Source of the DNA: Spirosoma arboris
Lineage (GTDB): Bacteria > Bacteroidota > Bacteroidia > Cytophagales > Spirosomataceae
Direction of reading: 5' to 3'
Assembly: GCF_009754945.1 (NCBI RefSeq)
Contig: NZ_WPIN01000032.1
Span: 1 to 54,602, forward strand
Length of the DNA: 54,602 nucleotides
Shown: positions 24,488 through 32,699 of the stretch, piece after piece
Layout of the letters: the number at the start of each line of letters is the position of its first letter
Numbering within the stretch: position 1 is the first letter of the stretch
The notes under the pieces: model-generated
Database searches by the model: none
What the model saw: the letters and a program-made list of their open reading frames with translations, nothing else
What the model was told of the DNA's origin: nothing
Made by a program: the position numbers and the translations under genes

Positions 24488-24809
24488 AGTAAGGATAAGA
24501 AAGTTGATGCTGCAAAGATAAACCGGCTGCCGAACGTTTATCGTTCGTATGTACCAATTCTATGGCTCCATTCAAGCTAAAACTAATTGCCAATATATAA
24601 TCGCCTATTTAGCAGATACTTATTAGCAAATACTAGCCGACCAAATAACCCTAATTCAATTTTGGTTAGGTTTTTGTAATGCGTTGGATAGGCCTGTAAC
24701 CCTATAAACAAACGAATTGTCAGATCGACCTGTACCGCTCTGGCAACAGTTGTTTTGTACGAATTATAACGGCTTAGCTTATATACTCTATTTCTCATTA
24801 CCCGTTTTT
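24488..24809. other. Divergent gap between SDR and GT2 genes
   Basis: 322 bp without a convincing gene. It is AT-rich and holds an imperfect CCCTAA-(N)-TTAGG hairpin followed by TTTTT at about 24650-24676. The GT2 frame extends into it only with a TTG start at 24717, which adds residues unlike glycosyltransferases. No clear -33/-7 pair was seen. Confidence 0.4.
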
Positions 24810-25799
24810 ATGCTACCTGAATTCTCGGTTGTGATCCCAACGTATCAGCAACCGGCCTTACTTCTTAAATGTCTCGATGCGTTAGGGCGTCAACGGCTCC
24901 AGCGTAATCAGTTCGAAATTATTGTGGTGGACGAGGGCAACTCGCCCGAGACTGAAATGGCCGTTCAGCTTTTTGCAAAACAGGTGGCCCGCGACGGTGG
25001 CCCGCTCGAAGTACGCTATCTCAGACAACCTGAGCGACGCGGTCTGGCAGCTGCCCGAAATCGGGGTTGGCGGGCAGCTCGTGGGCACATTATTGCCTTT
25101 ACAGACGACGATTGCCTACCCGAAACCGAATGGCTAGCATCGGCACTGCCCTATTTTCAGCGCGGAGCGCAGGTAATGAGTGGACACTTACGTGTTTACT
25201 TACCGAATCAACCTACTTCTCTCGACAGAACAGCCACGATTTTAAAAAGAGCCGAGTTTATGTCGGCCAACTGCTTTTGTCGAAAGTCAAGCCTAGAGCG
25301 CGTGGGTGGTTTCGAAGAAGCGTTTGACACAGCCTGGCGCGAAGACAGCGATCTACAATTCAAATTCATTCGGGCGGGTATTCCGATTGGGAAATGTACC
25401 GAAGCCGTAGTTGTGCACCACATTCGACCGTGTCCGTGGTATGGCTTGTTACGCGATGAGCGAAACAACAGTTACGATGCATTGCTCTATAAACGACATC
25501 CCAATTTGTTTCGGGAACGAATCCCGTCTTTCCGGCGGCAGGTGCTCCAGTATTATATCTCGGTTATCAGCATTGGCATGGGTTTAGCAGGGCTGGTAAT
25601 GGGTCATGGAGCTATGGCCATGATTGGTCTGAGTATTTGGGCCATCCTGTCGGCAGACTTAATTATACGGCATTTACCCCCAGATCCCCTGACGGGGGCA
25701 ACGATTAAACACGTCGTAATAACAGCTCTGGCCACCCCATTTCTATCCGTGTACTGGCGGCTTTATGGAGCATTTAAATATAGGGTGCTTTACTTGTAA
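24810..25799 (+). CDS. Family 2 glycosyltransferase with C-terminal membrane segments
   Basis: 329 residues from ATG 24810. GT-A fold: FSVVIPTYQQPALLLKCLDAL at the N-terminus, a VDEGN sugar-nucleotide Asp, AAARNRGWRAARGHIIAFTDDDCLPE with the DDD metal site, and GGFEEAFDTAWREDSDLQFK with the ED catalytic base. The C-terminal 90 residues contain two hydrophobic segments (GMGLAGLVMGHGAMAMIGLSI and VITALATPFLSVYW). It stands 180 bp before eboD on the same strand, and may glycosylate the compound handled by the ebo pathway; this is inference. Confidence 0.85.
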   Translation: MLPEFSVVIPTYQQPALLLKCLDALGRQRLQRNQFEIIVVDEGNSPETEMAVQLFAKQVARDGGPLEVRYLRQPERRGLAAARNRGWRAARGHIIAFTDDDCLPETEWLASALPYFQRGAQVMSGHLRVYLPNQPTSLDRTATILKRAEFMSANCFCRKSSLERVGGFEEAFDTAWREDSDLQFKFIRAGIPIGKCTEAVVVHHIRPCPWYGLLRDERNNSYDALLYKRHPNLFRERIPSFRRQVLQYYISVISIGMGLAGLVMGHGAMAMIGLSIWAILSADLIIRHLPPDPLTGATIKHVVITALATPFLSVYWRLYGAFKYRVLYL

Positions 25800-25882
25800 G
25801 CATGGAGCATGGGGCCTGGAGCATAGAAAACTCTTACGCATAGCCCTGCTCCATGCCCCTTGCACCCTGCATCATCGCTTAT
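25800..25882. repeat. Self-similar intergenic repeat between GT2 and eboD
   Basis: Contains GCATGGAGCATGGGGCCTGGAGCATAG and, further on, the complement-like CTGCTCCATGCCCCTTGCACCCTGC, so the words GGAGCATGGGGC occur in direct and inverted, imperfect copies. It resembles the other gap repeats of this window in design but not in sequence. Confidence 0.55.
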
Positions 25883-25930
25883 TTTCTCCATTACAAGGCT
25901 GTTTATAAGGAACCATTAACGATTCGATTG

Positions 25931-25972
25931 TATTTTTGATAGATAAAGACAGTGTTACTCAGCTGTCTTTAT
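25931..25972 (+). promoter_or_regulatory. eboD: Possible promoter and leader hairpin of eboD
   Basis: TATTTTTG (25931-25938) matches TAnnTTTG, without a clear -33. Just downstream, ATAAAGACAG (25943-25952) pairs perfectly with CTGTCTTTAT (25963-25972), a 10-bp stem ending 6 nt before the eboD ATG. In a transcript starting near 25945 this stem would form the whole 5' leader and could control initiation. Confidence 0.4.
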
Positions 25973-25978
25973 TAGTTC

Positions 25979-27145
25979 ATGGATCATTTGCATCAGTCGT
26001 TCAGTGTTCGGTTCACATACACTGTTTTCTTTACCAGTCAGCTTTTCAAGAAGGCCAACTCACTGCTATCCGATTTTTTCAGACAGCAGTCTACCAACGA
26101 TGTCCAGAAAAAGCTTCTCTTCGTCATTGATTCAGGGGTTATTGATGCCCATCCTGATCTTCAATCTGACATTAGTACCTATTTCGCCCAACATACTGAC
26201 ATTGTTGAATTTATCCCTGACTTACTGATTATTCCCGGTGGCGAAACAGCCAAGAATGAGCCAGTTTTTGTGGAGAAAATTGTGGATGCTGTGGATAAGT
26301 ATGGCATTGATCGGCATTCATACATAGTGGCCATTGGCGGTGGATCAATCCTGGATTTAGTTGGCTATGCGGCTGCTATTTCGCATCGGGGTATTCGTCA
26401 TGTCCGCATTCCAACAACTGTATTGTCGCAAAATGATTCGGGCGTGGGCGTAAAGAACGGCGTCAACTATCGGGGAAAGAAAAACTTCTTGGGTACGTTT
26501 GTTCCTCCCGTAGCAGTTTTTAATGATAGTGCTTTCCTGGCGACGCTCGATGACCGGGACTGGCGGTCCGGAATTGCAGAAGCGGTTAAAGTAGCCCTTA
26601 TCAAAGACGCTAGCTTTTTCAACTGGATCGAAGCCAATGCGCAGGCGTTAGCAACGCGCGATTCGGTGGCAATGGATTACCTGATCCACCGCTGTGCCCA
26701 GATGCACCTGGACCATATTTCTGGCGGTGATCCCTTCGAAATGGGCTCTTCACGCCCGTTAGATTTTGGGCACTGGAGCGCGCATAAGCTCGAACAATTG
26801 ACCAATTTTGAACTTCGGCATGGCGAGGCTGTTGCTATTGGAATTGCTATGGATAGCCTGTATTCGCATCAACTCGGCTGGCTTACCGAACCTGACACAA
26901 ACCGTATTCTGGCTACGTTACGAACGCTTGGTTTCTCGCTCTATCAACCTATGCTTGACGCCAACGACAGCACTGGTGTATTGAAAGGCCTCGCCGAATT
27001 TCGTGAACATTTAGGTGGGCAGCTTACCATTATGCTATTGGAAGCTATTGGAAAAGGCGTTGAAGTACATGAAATGAATCCAGATCTCATTCGGCAGGCG
27101 ATTGCTACGCTTAAAGCGCAGGAACAACAGGCACAACTCGTATGA
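25979..27145 (+). CDS. eboD: EboD, 3-dehydroquinate synthase-like protein
   Basis: 388 residues of the DHQ synthase superfamily. NAD-binding segment VAIGGGSILDLVGYAAAISHRGIRHVRIPTTVL, then NDSGVGVKNGVN and GKKNFLGTFVPP. The metal-site residues are visible in IAEAVKVALIKD (Glu), LDFGHWSAHKLE (His) and ELRHGEAVAIGI (His). It therefore probably keeps cyclase chemistry on a sugar phosphate. It is named EboD because eboE follows with a 4-bp overlap and eboF after that; the true substrate is unknown and it is not the housekeeping AroB by context. Confidence 0.88.
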   Translation: MDHLHQSFSVRFTYTVFFTSQLFKKANSLLSDFFRQQSTNDVQKKLLFVIDSGVIDAHPDLQSDISTYFAQHTDIVEFIPDLLIIPGGETAKNEPVFVEKIVDAVDKYGIDRHSYIVAIGGGSILDLVGYAAAISHRGIRHVRIPTTVLSQNDSGVGVKNGVNYRGKKNFLGTFVPPVAVFNDSAFLATLDDRDWRSGIAEAVKVALIKDASFFNWIEANAQALATRDSVAMDYLIHRCAQMHLDHISGGDPFEMGSSRPLDFGHWSAHKLEQLTNFELRHGEAVAIGIAMDSLYSHQLGWLTEPDTNRILATLRTLGFSLYQPMLDANDSTGVLKGLAEFREHLGGQLTIMLLEAIGKGVEVHEMNPDLIRQAIATLKAQEQQAQLV

Positions 27146-28365
27146 ACAACCTTGCTCTTGGCCATCTTGGCTATTGCACCAATATCCATGCGGGCGAAAC
27201 GTGGACCGATCACTTTGCGGCTTTGCAACAGGCCATTCCCGAACTAAAGCAGCGGCTGTCGCCAGATGAGCCTTTTGGTATCGGTTTGCGCCTGTCTAAC
27301 ATAGCCAGTGAAGAACTGGAATTGCCAGAAAACCTAATAGCCTTTCAGCGCTGGCTAGCCAGTAACGACTGCTACGTGTTCACGATGAATGGCTTTCCGT
27401 TTGGCGGATTTCACCATACTGTTGTTAAAGATCAGGTGCACACACCTGACTGGACAACTGAAGCGCGGGTGGAATACACGAAACGGCTATTTCGGATTTT
27501 ATCCGTTCTACTGCCGGTTAATGAATTAGGTAACGCGATTCAGGGAGGAGTTTCAACCTCACCCCTCTCCTATCGTCTCTGGTTTGAGTGGAGTCAACCT
27601 GCTGCCCGCGATTATATTTTTTCGCAAACGACTCAAAACGTGCTCGAAGTGGTGGCTGATCTGATGCGGCTACGGCAACAGACAGACCGGTTGATGCATC
27701 TTGATCTGGAACCTGAACCCGACGGCTTACTAGAAACAACCGATGAGTTCATTGCCTGGTTTACAGACTACTTGCTCCCGATGGGCATAGAGCAAATCAG
27801 TGAACAGTTTGGGCTGACCGACGAGCAGGCCGAAAACGCAATCTGCGAACACGTTCGACTGTGTTACGATGTGTGTCATTTTGCGATTGGTTACGAAGAA
27901 CCAGCCGAAGTACTCGCCAAATTGAAAGAATATGGACTGCGCGTTGGTAAAGTACAGATCAGTGCCGCACTGAAAGCTGAGTTTCCAGACGATCCTGAAG
28001 GGCGCGAAACTGTAAAGCAGGCATTTGCCCAGTTCAATGAACCTACGTATCTACATCAGGTAGTAGCACGTACACGATCGGGAGACTTGTTACGTTTTGC
28101 AGATCTGCCCGATGCACTAGCCGCCTTCGACGACAACCATGTGGAATGGCGTGCCCATTTCCATGTCCCGATATTTATTTCCGAATACGGTGTGCTCAAA
28201 TCGACACAAGACGATATTCTTGCCATTCGTAAGTTACAGGCCACCAGCAAATTTACGAATCAGATGGAGGTAGAAACCTATACCTGGGATGTTTTGCCAA
28301 CGGATTTAAAGAAAGACATAGTTGATTCGATTGAACGCGAAATGAAGTGGGTTTTAAAAAATTAA
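27142..28365 (+). CDS. eboE: Metabolite traffic protein EboE (TIM-barrel isomerase-like)
   Basis: 407 residues of the xylose isomerase-like/AP endonuclease 2 fold. Family features: the N-terminal LGYCTNIHAGETWTDHFAAL and FTMNGFPFGGFHHTVVKDQV, then LDLEPEPDGLLE (metal Glu), CYDVCHFAIGYEEP and the C-terminal HVEWRAHFHVPIF. The start overlaps the eboD stop (ATGA at 27142-27145), so translation is coupled. EboE is the most specific marker of the ebo cluster; its reaction is not known. Confidence 0.92.
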   Translation: MNNLALGHLGYCTNIHAGETWTDHFAALQQAIPELKQRLSPDEPFGIGLRLSNIASEELELPENLIAFQRWLASNDCYVFTMNGFPFGGFHHTVVKDQVHTPDWTTEARVEYTKRLFRILSVLLPVNELGNAIQGGVSTSPLSYRLWFEWSQPAARDYIFSQTTQNVLEVVADLMRLRQQTDRLMHLDLEPEPDGLLETTDEFIAWFTDYLLPMGIEQISEQFGLTDEQAENAICEHVRLCYDVCHFAIGYEEPAEVLAKLKEYGLRVGKVQISAALKAEFPDDPEGRETVKQAFAQFNEPTYLHQVVARTRSGDLLRFADLPDALAAFDDNHVEWRAHFHVPIFISEYGVLKSTQDDILAIRKLQATSKFTNQMEVETYTWDVLPTDLKKDIVDSIEREMKWVLKN

Positions 28366-28370
28366 CCAAC

Positions 28371-28460
28371 TTAACCGCTAAGGGCGCGAAGGTTTCGCAA
28401 AGAGCGCAAAAATAATTGCTTAGCGTTCTTTGCGTTAGCCTTTGCGCTCTTTGCGGTTAA
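28371..28460. repeat. Self-similar hairpin between eboE and eboF
   Basis: TTAACCGC (28371-28378) pairs with the GCGGTTAA end (28453-28460), and CGCAAAGAGCGCAAA (28396-28410) pairs perfectly with TTTGCGCTCTTTGCG (28441-28455). The intervening sequence repeats AAGGTTTCGC and GTTCTTTGCGTTAGCC. It fills the 110-bp gap. Confidence 0.8.
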
Positions 28461-28475
28461 ACTAAACCTCTTTTT

Positions 28476-29864
28476 ATGAAAAAAACTGTCGTCATTGATG
28501 TTGTTGGCCTGTCGTATTCGCTGATTGGCGAACACACGCCCTTTCTTAAACAATGGTTTGCCAATAAACACCAGGCTACCATCGATCCTATGCTTCCGGC
28601 ACTAACCACATCGGTGCAGTCTACCTATGTGACCGGGAAGTGGCCGAGCGAAACGGGCATTGTTGGCAATGGCTGGTATGATCGTACCGATTCGGAAGTG
28701 AAGTTCTGGAAGCAGTCGAACAAGCTGGTTGCAGGTGAAAAAATCTGGGAACGCGCAAAAAAACTGGACCCAAATTTCACCGTTTCCAAGATGTTCTGGT
28801 GGTACAATATGTATTCTACTGCCGATTTTTCTGCCACACCTAGACCCCAATACCCGTCAGATGGTCTGAAAATTCCCGATTGCTATACTCATCCTGGTGA
28901 TCTTCGCGATAGACTTCAGAAAGAGCTTGGTACGTTCCCGTTGTTCCAGTTCTGGGGGCCTGCTACAACGATCAAATCGTCGCGCTGGATTGCCGATGCG
29001 TCTATGCTTGTCGATAAGTGGCATAACCCAACGCTGACGCTTATTTACCTGCCGCATCTGGATTATTGTCTGCAAAAGTTGGGGCAGGATTTTTCGAAAA
29101 TTGCGAATGACCTGCGCGAGATCGACGACGTTTGCCGTGATCTGATCCAGTATTATGAACAGCAAAACGCCGAAGTAATCGTACTATCAGAATACGGGAT
29201 TACGAACGTGAGCAAGCCGATTCACATCAACCGAATTCTACGCGAAGCGGGTATGATCCGGTATCGGGAAGAGCGCGGTCTGGAAATGTTCGATGGTGGA
29301 GCCTCCCCCGCTTTCGCCACACCCGATCACCAGATTGCTCATGTGTATATCAACGACCCGTCGGTTTTCGATAAGGTTCGATCATTGTTGGAGAAGACGC
29401 CGGGAATTGAACTGGTTCTGGATAAAGAGCAACAGAAGAAATACCACATCGACCACGAACGCTCTGGCGACCTTGTTGTGGTAGCTGACGCTGAAAGCTG
29501 GTTTACATACTACTATTGGCTCGATGATGCCCGCGCTCCGGATTATGCCCGGTTGGTAGCTATTCACCAAAAGCCCGGCTACGACCCAGTAGAGATGTTT
29601 ATGGATCAGACTAATCCACTCATCAAACTCAAAGCAGGCTATAAACTAGGTCGCAAGTTATTGGGCTTCCGCTATCTGATGAATGTAATTTCGTTGGATG
29701 CTACACTCGTCAAGGGATCACACGGACGCATTGGCACTGCCCCCGAACACCATCCAGTATTTGTCAGTAGCAAAAATGTAGGTAAGTCCCTGTCGGCCAT
29801 TGATGTATATGATCGAATTTGGGATGCACTATCGGTTGAATCAGTCGAAAAACAGATGAAGTGA
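28476..29864 (+). CDS. eboF: EboF, alkaline phosphatase/nucleotide pyrophosphatase-fold protein
   Basis: 462 residues of the alkaline-phosphatase superfamily (type I phosphodiesterase/nucleotide pyrophosphatase). Metal ligand Asp8 in VVIDVVGLSY, nucleophile Thr near 44 in LPALTTSVQSTYVTG, LPHLDYCLQKLG, LSEYGITNVS, and SHGRIGTAPEHHP with the C-terminal metal His. No signal peptide is visible: the sequence begins MKKTVVIDV, so it may be cytoplasmic or use another route. Last ebo gene, separated from eboE by a hairpin. Confidence 0.88.
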   Translation: MKKTVVIDVVGLSYSLIGEHTPFLKQWFANKHQATIDPMLPALTTSVQSTYVTGKWPSETGIVGNGWYDRTDSEVKFWKQSNKLVAGEKIWERAKKLDPNFTVSKMFWWYNMYSTADFSATPRPQYPSDGLKIPDCYTHPGDLRDRLQKELGTFPLFQFWGPATTIKSSRWIADASMLVDKWHNPTLTLIYLPHLDYCLQKLGQDFSKIANDLREIDDVCRDLIQYYEQQNAEVIVLSEYGITNVSKPIHINRILREAGMIRYREERGLEMFDGGASPAFATPDHQIAHVYINDPSVFDKVRSLLEKTPGIELVLDKEQQKKYHIDHERSGDLVVVADAESWFTYYYWLDDARAPDYARLVAIHQKPGYDPVEMFMDQTNPLIKLKAGYKLGRKLLGFRYLMNVISLDATLVKGSHGRIGTAPEHHPVFVSSKNVGKSLSAIDVYDRIWDALSVESVEKQMK

Positions 29865-29903
29865 GTTCTTGGTTATTAGGTCGAAAGCCAGTAATTTACC
29901 TGT

Positions 29904-30458
29904 ATGAAAGCCTTCTACGCCCTTCTCCTGCTTGTTTCTGCTTGTGTATCGAACCGGCCATCGGCAATTAATGCCCCAGCCGATGGTGCTGAATACTATC
30001 AGCCTTATCAGCCATTGGCGGCTGTGCAGCCACGTCTTTATCCTGATCCACAAGGGGGGCTCGGCCACTCACAAGACCCCGATATCCGGGTAACTGATAT
30101 TAAATTGACAGCCAGCTACACGGTTTTATACCTAACATTTGGCAAAGATCGAAACGGACGAGACAACAATTATTTCGGCACTAGTAGCATATCATTTAAT
30201 CCAAAAGCGGTGCTGGCTTCGTCGGATGGGAAAAAGACCTATGCCCTCATTAAAACAGAAGGCATTCCCATGACACCCGAGTCCCGCGAGATCAAGAATG
30301 ATGAGAAAGTTCCTTTCATTCTTTACTTCGAGCGGTTGGATAAGGGGGTTGAATCTTTCGATTTATTTGAGTGTAAAAGTGATAATCAAAATTCCTGCTT
30401 TAATGTAGCCGGAATGAATATCCACAACCCAATTAGCTCAACAGCTGCTCAGAACTAA
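29904..30458 (+). CDS. Putative lipoprotein of unknown function
   Basis: 184 residues with lipobox LLLLVSAC. The mature part has VTDIKLTASYTVLYLTFGKDRNGRDN and YALIKTEGIPMTPESREI, then KVPFILYFERLDKGVESFDLFEC, the layout of beta-sandwich accessory proteins measuring or binding ligands in the periplasm. No named family recognised. Only 39 bp after eboF, so it could belong to the ebo transcript. A strong terminator follows. Confidence 0.65.
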   Translation: MKAFYALLLLVSACVSNRPSAINAPADGAEYYQPYQPLAAVQPRLYPDPQGGLGHSQDPDIRVTDIKLTASYTVLYLTFGKDRNGRDNNYFGTSSISFNPKAVLASSDGKKTYALIKTEGIPMTPESREIKNDEKVPFILYFERLDKGVESFDLFECKSDNQNSCFNVAGMNIHNPISSTAAQN

Positions 30459-30799
30459 CGTCGAGGCTATATTTTCCTTCAAGATCGGGTTAGCTTATTC
30501 AAACTAACCCGATTTTCTATTTATAAGGATCGCATTCAAAAAAATACATTTCCCGCCAGCGTTTTCTACGCATTGTTCGTCTATGACTTTACAGCCAGTC
30601 AGGAAAAGAGATTGTCTTTGGTAACAACTTAAAGCATTATGAAAACAATTCTCCATTTTTTAGATGCGTTTGTAATCAGTGTATTCATCGGCTGATTGAG
30701 TTTGTAGTCGCAGCTAATCCACAAAGCAGTTGTCGGATTGGGCAGTATACGTCTAGGGATTCAGGTTGCCAGTAATTCATACTCAACGGTTCTTTCAAC
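30459..30799. other. Gap with terminator and tiny ORF before the ECF sigma gene
   Basis: 341 bp. The terminator lies at 30484-30520. An 18-codon ORF (ATG 30639 to TGA 30693; MKTILHFLDAFVISVFIG) is present; it may be chance or a small hydrophobic peptide. No sigma promoter was assigned. Confidence 0.4.
30484..30519 (+). terminator. Intrinsic terminator
   Basis: ATCGGGTTAG (30484-30493) and CTAACCCGAT (30504-30513) form a perfect 10-bp stem with a 10-nt loop, followed by TTTTCT. Confidence 0.8.
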
Positions 30800-31375
30800 T
30801 TGACAGAACGCCCATTAACTGATATTCTCAAAGATTGCCGCCGGGGTAGGGAGGCTGCGATGCAAGCGTTTTATGAACGCTTCTACAGCTATGCCCTGTC
30901 TGTATGTCTGGCTTATGCCAGCGATCGCGAAGACGCCCGTGAAATGCTCAATGATGGTTTTCTGAAAGCATTTCGACATATGGATGAACTCAAAAATGAA
31001 GCAGTTGTCGTACCGTGGCTACGGCGAATTATGGTCAATACCGCTATTGACTATTACCGCCGAAACCGGAAGCGGGCCCTGGAAACGTCAACTGAATCTG
31101 TTGAGTATAGCCTTGAAGAACCATACCTGAATGACGAAGCTATTTTTGCACAACTTTCGGTGGAGCATATTCTGACTGTGTTGCATCAATTACCCGTTCC
31201 ATACCGTATGGTTTTCAGCTTGTATGTACTGGAAGGTTATGCACACCGCGAAATTGCTGACCAACTCGGCATCGCCGAAAGTACATCGCGTGCGCACCTA
31301 TCTGAAGCAAACCGATTATTACGACAAGCCCTGACCTCCCAACTTCCCACTAATCATGAGCGAGCAAGTCGATAA
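30800..31375 (+). CDS. ECF RNA polymerase sigma factor
   Basis: 191 residues read from TTG 30800 (TTG-ACA-GAA-CGC); ATG starts occur only inside region 2, so the TTG start is preferred. Region 2 spans AAMQAFYERFYSYALSVCLAYASDREDAREMLNDGFLKAFRHM and WLRRIMVNTAIDYYRR, region 4 EHILTVLHQLPVPYRMVFSLYVLEGYAHREIADQLGIAESTSRAHLSEANRLLR. It directs RNA polymerase to a stress or envelope regulon. Its last 20 bases overlap the start of the vWA membrane protein, likely its anti-sigma partner. Confidence 0.88.
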   Translation: MTERPLTDILKDCRRGREAAMQAFYERFYSYALSVCLAYASDREDAREMLNDGFLKAFRHMDELKNEAVVVPWLRRIMVNTAIDYYRRNRKRALETSTESVEYSLEEPYLNDEAIFAQLSVEHILTVLHQLPVPYRMVFSLYVLEGYAHREIADQLGIAESTSRAHLSEANRLLRQALTSQLPTNHERASR

Positions 31376-32579
31376 ACCACTCCATGACTGGGTACGTCAG
31401 TCAATGGATACCTATCGCCCCGACTATAATCCGACCGATTGGGTGCAACTGCAGCGTACCCTACGTCGCCGTCGGTGGAAGCGCCGGGGAGCCTGGGGAG
31501 GTGTGGGGCTATTGTTGCTGGGCTTCCTCAGTTGGTTTGCCGTTCGTCAACAGGACGATAAAGTGGTGTACGCAAATAGGCTGATTAGCAAGATAGAATC
31601 TACAGATCATACTGATTCTATAAAGAAGACTAATTCACCAATATCCGGTCGCTTACTGAACAATCTGGGTAAGTCTAAACCATTGTCAATAGTATCGGAG
31701 GCTAACCCATTTCGTTCAGTTCAGGCAACTGAGCCAGCCGCAATATCCTCACTTGCTTTACTATCTATTCGTAATGAGCTACAGCTCTTGCCAACCTATC
31801 TAACCGAACAACTTCAGCAATCTCAACGTGTTGCGTTTAGCCCAGAAGAAACGACTATAAAGCAACAAATGCTAACCGGCGATTTTGGTTCGGATTCAAC
31901 CTCTTACCAAACATTGGCTCGCAATCTACGCTCGTGGCCCGATGCGGTAATCATCTGCGACCTTACTACAAGCATGTATCCTTACAGTACACAATTGTTT
32001 GCCTGGTTCAGAAAAAATGCACGTAATCCAACTATTAAAGGCATAGTATTTTTTACAGATTGCGATAGCCTGGGTCAACAAACCCGAGCCGGTGGACCAG
32101 CAGGTCGCATGTTTGTCACTAGCGACCTTAACTTAGCAAATGCCTTACCGATTATGGTGGATGCTGCCCGCAATACGCTTCATAATGACGATGATGCCGA
32201 AAATGATGTAGAAGCACTACTGGTTGCTCAGCAAACATTCCCAGAAGCGAAACATCTAATTCTGATGGCCGACAACATCAGCACCGTTAAAGATATGGCA
32301 TTGCTCAATAAGCTTCATAAGCCTGTTCATGTCGTGCTTTGCGGAACCACAGGCAGCGACACAACATTGGCCTTTCAGTCTGATTATTATACCATTGCCA
32401 GTCATACTCAAGGAAGCTTACATACCCTGGAAGATGATCTCATTCCCAGCACTCTATCTAGAGAAACTACACTTCGAGTTGGCTCAACGTATTATCGGTA
32501 CCTACCTCGCAAAAAACGATTCAAACCAACTCCGTTTGATCATCGACCAAGACACTTTCTAAAGTTAATCTGGCTATAA
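31356..32579 (+). CDS. Putative anti-sigma membrane protein with vWA-like periplasmic domain
   Basis: 407 residues. A ~45-residue cytoplasmic N-terminus (LHDWVRQSMDTYRPDYNPTDW, basic RRRRWKRR) is followed by a single TM helix (GGVGLLLLGFLSWFAV), the layout of sigma regulators. The periplasmic part, after a low-complexity linker, shows a von Willebrand A-like domain: VIICDLTTSMYPYS (MIDAS-like DxTxS), GIVFFTDCDSLG, AENDVEALLVAQQ and LILMADNIS. It overlaps the sigma gene by 20 bp. Sensing through a metal-dependent protein contact is plausible but not shown. Confidence 0.65.
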   Translation: MSEQVDKPLHDWVRQSMDTYRPDYNPTDWVQLQRTLRRRRWKRRGAWGGVGLLLLGFLSWFAVRQQDDKVVYANRLISKIESTDHTDSIKKTNSPISGRLLNNLGKSKPLSIVSEANPFRSVQATEPAAISSLALLSIRNELQLLPTYLTEQLQQSQRVAFSPEETTIKQQMLTGDFGSDSTSYQTLARNLRSWPDAVIICDLTTSMYPYSTQLFAWFRKNARNPTIKGIVFFTDCDSLGQQTRAGGPAGRMFVTSDLNLANALPIMVDAARNTLHNDDDAENDVEALLVAQQTFPEAKHLILMADNISTVKDMALLNKLHKPVHVVLCGTTGSDTTLAFQSDYYTIASHTQGSLHTLEDDLIPSTLSRETTLRVGSTYYRYLPRKKRFKPTPFDHRPRHFLKLIWL

Positions 32580-32699
32580 ATCGTATAAGAGCCTCATTAT
32601 AGTCAATTAGGTACTTATCTTTTTCTGTTCATATACGTACCGAATTCAACAATCAGACGTTACTAAAGAATCGTATTTCTATATAGTTTATGTTTGATT

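Noticed and set aside
24717..24809. N-terminal extension of the GT2 gene from a TTG start
   Set aside because: The ATG at 24810 gives the normal GT2 start, and the extra residues do not resemble glycosyltransferases.
25979..27145. Housekeeping aroB
   Set aside because: It is coupled to eboE by a 4-bp overlap and followed by eboF, so EboD is the better call.
30639..30695. 18-codon ORF as a leader peptide of the ECF sigma gene
   Set aside because: No attenuator or repeated codons follow it; it is mentioned only as a possible tiny ORF.
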